Shown piece after piece: positions 52,969 to 62,958 of a stretch of DNA of 64,000 bases. The DNA is taken from contig JBAKBP010010361.1 of NCBI GenBank assembly GCA_037953745.1, positions 1-64,000 on the forward strand, given 5' to 3'. Under the pieces are notes generated by a model that saw only the letters and a list, made by a program, of their open reading frames with translations, was not told the DNA's origin and ran no database searches. This DNA comes from Lithodes maja. Taxonomy: Eukaryota; Arthropoda; Malacostraca; Decapoda; Lithodidae. The translations under genes were made by a program, and so were the position numbers. Position 1 is the first letter of the stretch. Every line of letters begins with the position of its first letter.

Positions 52969-53536
52969 AGGTACGATGATTGTGTGTATTTTAATTTTAT
53001 ATTAACTGACCTAATTTGCAGCTCTTTCTAATTAAATCATACGTGCCATTGTCCATATCATTTGCATATTTTTTTATGTTCATATGTTTCTTATTAATAA
53101 TTATTACTTTCATTTTCACTTCTCTTCAGTCATTTGCTTTGGCATTTTATTTCATTATTCAGTATTTCCATGACATTCAGTAACTTATTATGTCACTGTA
53201 ATGCATCATTTACATTTTATTATTATATATTCTTATTTATACATATCAGTCCATTACTTTCTTGCCTTGTTATTGCCGTCGCTGCCATTTGTATATGATG
53301 AGTGTATATTACTTTTAGAAAACCTATATTATATTCATCTATATTTTTAACATCTATTATATTCATCTATATTTTATTTAGTACTAACTTCTGTGAATGA
53401 ATGTCAAGTCGTAAATATTTTCCTGCCATGTTATTTAAGGTCATATTTTTTGGTATTATTACTGGAGACTATTTTCAGCAAACATAAGTATTATTTATTG
53501 TTTCATAACATATTACTGTCATATGGGATTGGAATT
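52969..53536. other. H3 intergenic region between convergent genes
   Basis: AT-rich, non-coding. A short duplicated phrase (tattatattcatctatattt) occurs near 53332 and 53353. Confidence 0.45.
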
Positions 53537-56500
53537 CTAAACACAATATTCACAACATAATTTTATTATAATGTTAAAACGCGACTGACATTGTCTACTG
53601 CCCCTCGTGCTGCGGTGTGTGTAGTGTTGGGTTTGGGGAGTCCAGGTTGAGACTCGCATCAAAGAGTTGCCTCTGGAAACTTCTCCCTGGTGTGGCGGGC
53701 ACCGCGAGGTGTGTCCCATATGTGGGGGTGGAGCTGCCCCACAAGGTGGGCGTAAACTGGGTCCAAGAGGTTGGCCCAGGTGTGGAGTCAGCTGTGGCAC
53801 ACGTTGTTGGTACACCTGTGGCGCAAGTTGCAGGCTGACGGAGGGTTGTGGAGGTTGGACGGGGGGTGGTGCCGCAGTCGCTGGGGTTGGAGTTGCCCCC
53901 GAAGCCCGTTGCCGCGCCATCTGGTCCACCTGCAGCACGTAGGTTGTGATCTCCTGCTGAGCCGTGTTGCAGTCTTCGGCAGACCACTCATTCATTACTT
54001 CCGCAATGTACGCAACGAACGCGGAAACATGAGGCTTGAGGCGGCCACCTCCTGTCTTCACGCTTTCCCGGAGTTCAGTCACGTCCTTGCGGAAGGCGGC
54101 CACCGTCTGCTGTATCTATAAAGAGAGATGTCCAAAAAGTTGATTATTATCAGACAGTGTCAGGATAATTATGCAATGCACACTCATAAATAACATAAAT
54201 CTCCATCTGCATTCCAGATTTCTGTAAGATATGTATTAGAAATATTACATAATAGGTACATGTAAATACAATATGTTTAGTTTACATCATTAATGAAGTT
54301 AGTATCGCATGTCAATATTTGCCTTACCGTGTCAGTAGGAGTGGCGCGTTCGCAGTCCAGAGAACCTCTTAACATTATATAACTTGTCTTACCTTTCCAC
54401 AGCTTACATTCATTTTTTTTCATATGCACATTTCTATAATCTTTCTCACCTCTTCTATTTCAGCGGAGTTGGTTGAAGTCTTCTGCCGCTTGGTGCCTGT
54501 TGTTGTGCTGTGCCGGGAGGCCCCAGACGCAGGGTCCTCGTCCTCTGTCCTGGCCGCGAGTACAGGGTCGTCCAGGTCAGGCGCATCATCGGTGGCGTCG
54601 GATGTGGCAGGCTGTGGTAACTGTTGGTTGGGGTGAAAGCAAGAAGATTATTTTATAATGGTATGTTGTGATGCGGCCTGGTATATGAACTGTGCTATCG
54701 GAGGAAAGCAGATATATAATTTATACTGTAATGTGGTGAGTCGGGATGTGTTATACTGTAATGAATGGCATTTGGGGGTAGGAGTTTGGTGTTGTAATGA
54801 GGTTAATAAATAAGTATTAAATAAAATAAAAAATCTATGTAGATTGTTTCATTGAAACCACAAAACATGCATAACATGACAGCAAAATCTAACATAAAAA
54901 CTGCCTTAAGGGAATATTTGGAAATGATTAAATTAGTATTGCTGAATTTGTAGAACATATATAATAAACACTCACGTCACCGGTGCTACGAGGCTTGTTC
55001 CGCACAATGTGACCCCTGAAAAAACTGCCCTGTTCCAGGATCCACTGATCACGGTCGCTGTGCCGCATTTCTGCCCCAGCACCACTCTTTCTTGCAGTAA
55101 GTTTCCCAAACCTGGAGCGGATGTTGTCGCACCAGCTCCTCAGCTGAGCACCTGTTTGCAAGACAAAATCACATATAATAGAAACGTATATATCACACAA
55201 CAATGTCTATATATCACCCCATATTACAGGTATTTACCCAGGTAAACAGTGTCACTATCCATAACAACACAGAACAGTTTGTAGTAACACAGATAAACAA
55301 CGTCAATATTCATAATATAACATTTCACGTATCAATATGGGGAAACTAACCTTTAATTGGAGGGGTCAGAGTCTTGGCCTTCTTCTCAAACAGGCGCCAC
55401 TTCCGGTCAGAGTCCTTGAATTCTCGGGCCTGCTTGTCGTACATGAATGTATGTACCCGCAGCCACTCCATCACGGCGAGCTCGTCCTCGGGGCGCAACA
55501 CTACCCTTGTTATTGTCCGTTTTTTTTGTTTTTTTTTTTTTCTATGTGATTGAGGGAGGCAAAAGGCATAACTGCCTATAGCGAGTGCCTCCCCCATAGT
55601 TGAAAGAGTGACAGGGCCAAAATCAAGGGACGTTCGAGCCAAAATGCCTGGACACACGGAGTTTGAAGCAATTTAAGTCATAGGAAGAGGGAAAGACTGA
55701 TTCTGGGAGAGAGTTCCAGAGCTCAGCTGTTGAGTAGAAGAAAGTTTGAGAGTAACGTTTCACTCTTGGGTTGGAGAGTTGCACAGAGTAGGGGTGGGAT
55801 TGAGTTGCAAGACGGGTACCACGTGCCCTACGTAAAGGAGGTGGTATGCACTGGGATAGCTCTGAGGAACACTGATTATTATAGTAGCGATAGAATAGCG
55901 AGAGAGATGCAACATTGCGGCGGAGAGAGAGAGATTGCAGAGAGTTGGTGAGTGGACGGGAGTTAATGATACGAAAGGCCTTCCTTTCAACTTTGTCTAG
56001 GAGAGCGGTGTGAGAGGAACCTCCCCACACATGTGAACAATACTCAATACAAGGGCGCACTATGCCCCTGTACAGAGCAAGAAGCTGTGCAGGGGAAAAG
56101 AACCCCCTAAGGCGGTTGAGCACACCCAGCTTCTGGGAGGCTGCCTTAGCAAGACTGGTAATATGGTCCTTCCAAATGAGAGCAGAAGAAAAAGAGACAC
56201 CAAGAATATTGAGAGAAGATGAAGGGTTGATTTTTGTATTGTTGAAGAATAAGGGATAGTCCGCTGGGAGATCCTGACGGGTAGATAGATGGAGAAATTG
56301 GGTTTTGGAAGCATTAAAGTTAACAAGGTTTTCTCTGCTCCAATTGGAAATTGTATTTAGATCAGAATTTAAGAGTTCTATGGCTTCATTACGTTTGTTG
56401 TTGAGAGATTGCTGGCTGGGGCGTTCTGAAAAACTAATGGAGTAGTGTAAGGTTGAGTCGTCTGCGTATGAATGGATGGGAATTAAGGTACAGTTAAGGA

Positions 56501-57049
56501 GATCATTTATAAAAATTAGAAAGAGAATAGGAGATAGGACAGAGCCCTGAGGAACACCGGAGTTTATAGGGTGAGGAAGTGAACAATGGCCATCCACAAC
56601 CGCGGCTATGGAACGGCCGGAAAGGAAATTAGAGACAAAGGCACAGATGGAGGGATAGAAACCGAAGGAGGGTAGTTTAGAAATTAAAGATTTATGCCAG
56701 ACTCTATCACATAAAGTTTAGACTTTACGCCGTAGATGATAGCATCAGGGGAGGCCTCATCACCCGTCTCGATCTCGATCTCCTGGATGTCCTGGGTGTC
56801 CTGGGTGTCCTGGCTGCTCCCTGGCGGTAGCATGCTGGTTTTGGCAGGGGCTGGTGGCGGTGGTTGCCGCTTGGCAGCGGGGGGGGCTTGGCGTGGAGGC
56901 TGGCTGTCTTGTATTATATCCATGCTCTCTTCTTCACTCATCTGGGTCTCGTCTCCAAAGAAGTCTTCCAATCGGTTGTCTTCTTGCCTCTCGATCTTCT
57001 GTGGACTGTGCGACTTCCTGGTCTTTGGTGTTCTACTGGGTCCAGGCAT
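53537..57049 (-). pseudogene. MADF-domain partner protein of H3, exon 1 split by a LINE
   Basis: Exon 1 starts at 57049 (MPGPSRTPKTRK), runs through a disordered acidic region to about 56715, is cut by a LINE, and resumes at about 55519 (RTITRVVLRPEDELAVMEWL) to 55351. Exon 2 55151-54976 completes the MADF domain (LRSWCDNIRSRFGKL, then HSDRDQWILEQG). Exon 3 54620-54450 is disordered. Exon 4 starts at 54115 with a helical region (FRKDVTELRESV, then FVAYIAEVMNEW). All junctions have GT-AG and keep frame. In exon 4 the original frame runs to a stop at 53537, but the more natural end (SFQRQLFDASLN, ending TPQHEGQ, stop near 53595) is in another frame, so a frameshift around 53700-53850 is likely. 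A TATA box (TATATATAG, 57179-57171) lies upstream. The LINE probably inactivates the gene. Confidence 0.75.
55520..56712 (-). mobile_element. 5'-truncated LINE inserted in the H3 partner gene
   Basis: An open minus-strand frame from about 56706 to 55673 encodes the back half of a jockey/CR1-type reverse transcriptase: it begins at DRVWHKSL, with GVPQGSVLSP, SYADD, NILGVSF, YCSHVWGG and YRYYNNQCSSEL. The family's 3' UTR and a poly-A tail (T run on plus, 55520-55541) follow. The frame is nearly undamaged, so the insertion is recent. Same family as 24752-25140 and 61709-62090. No clear target duplication. Confidence 0.85.
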
Positions 57050-57887
57050 GGTGTACAGGCGGTATAGGTGAGCGTAGAGGTCAGGGTAGAGGCGCGGCGA
57101 GGGAGAGGGTGGTAGGTGTGCGTCGTGGGGGGTCTCATTGAAGACTGTTGGGGAGTGCGCTGCCTGGGGCCTATATATAGGGGCCGTGTTGCCGTTCTGT
57201 TGGGAAAAATGTCTAGTATTTCTTGTTGACTTGATGCGGCTGTTTTCGGTTCGACTTTTGTGTTGTCGGTTGGAGTTTTCTGTTGTCGGTTACTTGTCTG
57301 GTCAAGTTGGCTCGACTCTTCTGCCATATTGGGTTCCGAGTTTTGTCATACGTCTGCACTCCTGTCAATGTGGTTGGAGTCTGCTGCATGCGGCTGCTTT
57401 CGGCTGAAATCCGCTATTGTCTGTTGTACTCGTATGACTCATATTTTTGCATAATTTTTTAATAATTTTATGCAAATATATGGAAATTTATGCACACGAC
57501 TTCAGCAGACTTATGCGGCTGTACTCGTGTCTGGCGGCTGTACTCTGGTGTATGCGGCAGTAGTCTTTATGCTACACATGAAACACAATTCGATACGCTA
57601 TACTCAAGGACTACAGCCGCATACAGAAGACTTGATACGACTAGCGCCGACTAGCGCAGACTACTCCCCGCATCCACCAGACAAATTTCAAGTCTGGACC
57701 AAATTTCAAAACTGACAAACATTTTCTTCGCGGGCCGCGACTTGACACGCATTGCCAGGACTTCACCAGACTACAGACGACTACAGCCGCATGGTTAGGA
57801 CTAGGTGCCGACTGGGTGCCGCATGCAGCAGAGTAGCTACTCGGCTGCATTCGGCGCCCGAGTCCTGTATGTGTGAAGGGGGCATTA

Positions 57888-59264
57888 GACTGCATCCTTT
57901 AAGTTACGTTAATTGACTAGGGTGCTCTCTTGATAGATCCAGATCACAAGTATCTGGTTCTATCCTGGCGACCCTCTAAAGACAAGCAAAGAGGCAGCAA
58001 AGTGTGGAACTGGTACAGGCCAAAACCCTCAGTCAACACAATGCTGCACTCACAGCGGATGCAGTCGAAAAGACAACCCAGGCTACCACAGGACCGGTCG
58101 AAGTCGTGTAGGTATAAGCAATCCGTACACACATCGGAGACAACGACTACAGTTACCTTATCCCAGTCTAGCATTAAATAAAAGAGCAGAAACACTAAAT
58201 CAATAATGGAGACACACACAAAGTTCTTAACCTATACTAACTAAGAACCCTCAAACCTATTCTAAGTACATTTAAATATCTCAAAGGACGGTGCATGCAA
58301 TACAATGGGCCGGCTATGGAAACTCTATGCAGAATCCAAGGGGATAAGTAATTGAATAAAGGCGAGAAGTAATGGAAAAGAAGAAGGTCAGAGAGAGAAA
58401 CAGTGGTAAAGGGGGTGATCGGGAGAGAGTATGCAAGGGGATGTTAGAAGCACGCGCACCAAGCCTGTCCTGATGAGAACAGCTCCTGGGAACCCTCATG
58501 GAGGAGGTTAGTTACACAGGAGCCCGCAAGGGCGCGATGGTCGGCCAATCACGGGCCGAGACGCCACAAGGCAGCAGGCGTCCCTAGGACGCGCCAGGAT
58601 CCGCCAGCCAATCAAGGGCGCGGGAAAGCCCGCGCGCGAGCGGGAAAACTCCTCCGAGCGAGGGAAGCAGCACATACATACACACGCACATATTACCACC
58701 ATGCTGCCTATATCTCTCTTTCTCCTTAACTTTACACAATGCATCTTATATTCTATTAATGATATAAAATACTTCCCGTTGTCACAGACGAAAATAAAGA
58801 CCACCACTGGACTCTCTGTGACAATGTGATTACTAGGAAAGAAAGAACAACATTCTCGGATAACTGTAGCCCATTTCGATGTCCCTGGCGAGTGCTAGTG
58901 GCTAACGAGAGGCGATTCTATCAACGCTGGTAGACGTCACACCCCGCCCAAGATATGGGACGCTCAACATTAGGCGAGCACCATATCTGACAAGGCAGAA
59001 TGCCGACAAGACCCGTCACACCTAGCCACTCGACCAGAAATGAAATGCAAAGCTCAATCTTAAATCAAACAACATATTATCATAAAGAAAATCTTAAAAC
59101 CCCTCCCAAACACAATAGTATAATTTTAGCCTGCTATGCTCCCTGAGCGACCTTCACAGAGCCCAGCCTACTAAGGGAAAGACAGGTTCAACTTAGGACT
59201 TTAGCTATAACATTGGCAACTTACAATTAACTATAAAAAAGAAAGAGTTTTTATGTGATTTTTT
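57888..59264. other. Non-coding flank with LTR-like sequence
   Basis: It contains the right part of the split minus-strand LTR (to about 58823) and then sequence without a recognisable frame, presumably internal to the same degraded Gypsy element. No host gene seen. Confidence 0.4.
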
Positions 59265-60576
59265 TTATTTAATTTTAATGTTGTTTTTGACGGCTGCTCT
59301 ACAGGGGCAAGCCTGGTTTTTCTCCACTCTCAACACACACTGACTAAACGGCGAGGGTTCTCCTGCAAACATACCCTCCTGTGACAAACAATCAGCCAAA
59401 ACATTATCAGTGCCCTTAACATGCCACACATCCAACTTGTGTTCCGGCAGCAAAACAACACCCGACACTGATAAACTGCCCAGTTCATCACAAGACTGGC
59501 ACTTCTCTTCGCTCTCTCCAGCAACGGGGCCTGCCAATAACCTTTCAATAGTTCTACCTCCGTGATGAGCGAGGCAGCCCCGAAGCGGTCTATGGTGTCG
59601 TCAACTCTGGGTAATGAATAGGCGTCTGTCAGGGATAATGCACCCACACTCTTGCAATCACCATACACACGGATCTTGCCACTCAACTCAGGTTGCAAAC
59701 TCACTGGCAACGACCACTCAAGATATCCTTTATCCTTCAGACCCTTTATCCACATGTAGTCTAGCTCTGCTTTCACGACAGGCTGTCAAGCAGGATTTAT
59801 GCGGTAGGGAACTAACTTGAGCCTTGCACTGTCTCCAGCCTCCATGTCGGATTCTATCCCATACATCAGGCCTGGAGAAGCAACAAACATGCGGATGTAC
59901 TGCCACAGCCTAGTAAACAACATCTCTTGGCGCTCAGGAACAAGAGGTTGCAACTTATCTCGAAGAACAACATGCCTAGTGCCCTCCCACAACCCAGCCG
60001 AGACCGCAGCTTCTAAACTATAGTCTCCCTCCTTCTCCACCTTCGTCCCTAGAACCGCCAGGTCATGAGAGGGACAATCAGTACCGTGCAGTCACTCCCA
60101 TAGTTCATAATTGCTAAGGCTTCCCCGCCGATACCGCACATGCGCACCCCCGCATTCCTTGCGACTACATCTGCCTGCGCAGCATCACCGCCTTCAGCGA
60201 CATGGCCAGATACAGTCGGTCTATGGTAGGGCTGTTGCATTTGACTAGAGCAGCATTGGGAGGCTATGCGACGACCGGGCACATCCACTCCACAGCCCAC
60301 CTCACCAATCTGCTCAATGTCCTCATTCTGACCACCACCCGTGGCAGCCATGGGTCGACCCTGACCTGACAACCATGCCAAAGCCTCGTCGCCCACCTTG
60401 AACCACCGAAACAACGAGGCTAACGGTCTACTAACATTCATTTGACCTGCCAGCGGAACATCGTGCACCGCATGAGTTGTGAGGCCTGGGTGCTCGGCAC
60501 GACCAGTTGGGTATGAACCGAGCCGGTGCTGGAGCGCTGCACACTGCTGCTCAGGCAGGTGTGTGACGTTAACCAC
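59265..60576 (-). pseudogene. Degraded Gypsy-type pol fragment
   Basis: Read on the minus strand: about 60576-60460 resembles the segment before Gypsy reverse transcriptase (LPEQQCAALQHRL, PGLTTHAVHD). About 59860-59786 gives SARLKLVPYRINPA, then a TGA. From 59776 the frame continues into an RT start (AELDYMW, KDKGYLEWS, LPVSLQP, RVYGDCKSVGALSLTDAY, LPRVDDTIDRFG, ELLKGYWQAPL). Near 59440-59370, KLDVWHVKGTDNVLADCLS matches the end of a Gypsy RNase H. The RT catalytic part and most of RNase H are deleted, and stops and frameshifts are present. It is a dead relic in the same orientation as the minus-strand LTR to its left. Confidence 0.7.
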
Positions 60577-60979
60577 TCCGTTAGAACCGCATGGCTTGTC
60601 CTACAGTGACTCGCTAGGATCGCCAGGGCAGTGGATGGGGCTACAGTTTATGTATTAGAGTGTGCTTTATTTCATATGAAAGCTCGTGTCATGGGCAGTC
60701 CAGAAAGGCTCTTTGTTTTCACCCATGTCAAGGCTTTATATATTTAATTGTAAAGTATATGTTTTGTCATTAACTAGTAATGATGGGATCTGGGAGAGAG
60801 AGAGAGAGTAGAACAGAGTGAGAGGGAGCGCGCAGTGTTTTTGTCCCGCTCGATGACGTCACGGCTGGCTGCCTCGCGGGGGTTGGTGGAGAGAGGCCTT
60901 TGCCATGCTGCAAGCTCTCTTGTTAGTGGCTGGACGACTTGCAACCGCTTTTTTCCCACGCGGCTCGAGCTGGTACGAG

Positions 60980-60987
60980 TATATATA
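60980..60987 (+). promoter_or_regulatory. TATA box in the putative LTR
   Basis: TATATATA followed about 30 bp downstream by ctctccctcagatc, which holds a TCAG initiator-like motif near 61010-61013. It would drive the Gypsy genomic RNA. Confidence 0.45.
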
Positions 60988-61708
60988 CAGTTCCTCGCCA
61001 CTCTCTCCCTCAGATCTGGTTTCTAGAACGCACCCATCTTTTTCACTTGCTACCTGTCCCCTGCTCCGTACCTGAGAATCTTTTCCTCTGCCTACCTCTC
61101 TCTTTTTTCATATCTTTCACCACCTTGTTATTAATATTATACCCCCTCTGGTTAACTCTGCAAAATCAGCTTCATGCTGGCCAGTTGTATTGTGCGTTAA
61201 GGTCTGATATAACCCATGTATGTTAGTTGTTAAGATAAGTGGATCACGAAGCATTGGTTGGCATTTATATTGTTTAGTACTGCTTCCTTTAGTTATTAGT
61301 GTTCTGCTGGATTAGATAATGCTAGACTAGGAGTCTGATATTATAAGGTATTGTTTCCTATGAGTGCTGGCTTCAGTTAAAAGCGGCACGACATACCTGA
61401 GAACTGGAGTTGATTGAGTAAATTCTAGTCTGTGTGCCATTGAGAGTAGAGCATGCACGAATGAGGGTTTTTTGCCTATACCATTCTGCACTGTTCTAGT
61501 CTCGATTGTTTGTCTTTGAGGTATGCCAGGAGAACGCTTAATACTTCGGTATTAAGGTTTCTCAAGAGAGCTACCCTTCATTATAACGTAATATTTGACA
61601 CACAGACATGAGATTTGCACTAGGCTATGCAGCATGACATGCGCACCAATATCTCGTATCATTGACTCTAGCTAGACTTTATCAGTCACAGTAGACATTA
61701 AGTATATT

Positions 61709-62090
61709 AACCTGCCTATTCTATCGCTACTATAATAATCAGTGTTCCTCAGAGCTATCCCAGTGCATACCACCTCCTTTACGTAGGGCACGTGGTACCC
61801 ATCTTGCAACTCAATCCCACCCCTACTCTGTGCAACTCTCCAACCCAAGAGTGAAACGTTACTCTCAAACTTTCTTCTACTCAACAGCTGAGCTCTGGAA
61901 CTCTCTCCCAGAATCAGTCTTTCCCTCTTCCTATGACTTAAATTGCTTCAAACTCCGTGTGTCCAGGCATTTTGGCTCGAACGTCCCTTGATTTTGGCCC
62001 TGTCACTCTTTCAACTATGGGGGAGGCACTCGCTATAGGCAGTTATGCCTTTTGCCTCTCTCAATCACATAGAAAAAAAAAAAAAAAAAA
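61709..62090 (+). pseudogene. LINE 3'-end fragment inside the LTR
   Basis: Plus-strand copy of the family at 55520-56712: YNNQCSSELSQ, then RVKRYSQTFFYSTAELWNSLPE and RHFGSNVP, stop, 3' UTR and poly-A at about 62071-62090. Very similar to the 55.6-kb copy. 5'-truncated, non-functional. Confidence 0.8.
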
Positions 62091-62733
62091 ACTAATTACT
62101 CTTTTTATGCATACCCATTTATGATTACACAAGCATTTCGCGGCCTAGTTTGATGTATTGAGACACAAACGACTTAGGCTCTTTTTGTTGATAGGAATAC
62201 TGCATTGTCGGGGCGATTATTATTATTGTTGTAGTGTTTAGGATATTCTTGGCTCCGACGGCATTATATATTCTGCCTTTTTGTGTGCATAGCCTGCACA
62301 AGCATTGTTCCGCTGCCTGCCTTTTTGGGGTCCATTTCCGATACGAGCATCTTTATAGCATCTAACATTTAAAGAATATTCCTTGTTAGTGTTGAAGGAC
62401 TTTAGTGCACTTTCTTTCATGCAGGAGTGCCTAACATTTATTGATTAAAGTAACGTAAGCTGTAACTTCTCTTACCACCTTACTTTGCATACCATAACCA
62501 AGCACCTTCGGTTATAGGTAGTAATAGGCTGTTTTCACAAAACATTAAGCCTAGAGTAGACGCACATTTATTGAGAGTTTGATGGCCTATTATTGCATAT
62601 AGAACTCTGTAGAGTATTTGTGTTCTTTGTTCACTGGGAATATACTTCAGAGGTTGGAGCTAGCGCTTTCCGTTGTAGCATTTATGCCATTACTAGTCCA
62701 ATGAATAAGAGCCCTGATATATTTGAACCCCAG
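62091..62733. other. Presumed LTR 3' portion, non-coding
   Basis: No gene seen. It is taken as the continuation of the LTR after the nested LINE, by position only. Confidence 0.35.
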
Positions 62734-62743
62734 TCGTAACAAA

Positions 62744-62761
62744 TGGCGACCTTACCTAGGA
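62744..62761 (+). other. Primer-binding-site-like motif
   Basis: TGGCGACC begins two bases after the LTR end. These first eight bases match the tRNA-Arg type primer sites described for 412/mdg1-like Gypsy elements; the following bases do not obviously match. Confidence 0.5.
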
Positions 62762-62958
62762 TTTGGTGAACCTACATTTATTAGCAGGGAACATTTGTTG
62801 TTTTAGAGAATATTTTGCGGGGATCAGCAAGAATAATTTTTTTTCGCAACATAGTATAGCCCTTGAGTATTTCCGAGAATGTTTGTGTGTATATTGAGGT
62901 ATAAGAGTTTGGGGTACTTCTTTTCTGAATATTGTGGTGAGAAATTTTTGTGAGCATC

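Larger units (their letters stand above)
51112..57884. mobile_element. Harbinger H3 with perfect 42-bp TIR
   Basis: A 6773-bp element. The left end from ATGCCCCCTTCACACATACA is the exact complement of the right end for 42 bases including the flanking A/T. The flanks read TAA (51109-51111) and TTA (57885-57887), both TWA targets. It carries a two-exon transposase (51536-52968, plus) and a four-exon MADF partner (57049 to about 53537, minus) that has a LINE in exon 1. Subterminal DNA is rich in GCCGCAT, CGACT and CTTCACC motifs. Perfect TIRs suggest recent insertion. Confidence 0.9.
50329..58823 (-). mobile_element. Minus-strand LTR, split by Harbinger H3
   Basis: Plus-strand TGTTACGACC at 50329 is the complement of GGTCGTAACA, matching the LTR end TCGTAACA of the plus-strand Gypsy at 62734-62741. 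This therefore looks like the 3' end of a minus-strand LTR. Joining 50329-51111 to 57888 and beyond gives about 1.7 kb of non-coding sequence, with a possible LTR start (TGTCACAGAG on the minus strand) near 58823. H3 (51112-57884) sits inside. The outer boundary is tentative. Confidence 0.45.
60600..62741 (+). mobile_element. Putative Gypsy LTR (plus strand) with nested LINE fragment
   Basis: The sequence ends TCGTAACA at 62741, two bases before a primer-binding-site-like motif. A TATATATA box is at 60980-60987. The left boundary is uncertain; TGTCCTACAG near 60598 is one candidate. Subtracting the LINE fragment at 61709-62090 leaves about 1.7 kb. The matching 3' LTR would be beyond the window, so this rests on the PBS, the gag that follows and the shared end motif. 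Confidence 0.5.

Noticed and set aside
60049..60576. 175-residue minus-strand protein as an intact gene
   Set aside because: Only the first 40 or so residues resemble Gypsy sequence; the rest has no domain-like character and the surrounding pol is deleted and interrupted.
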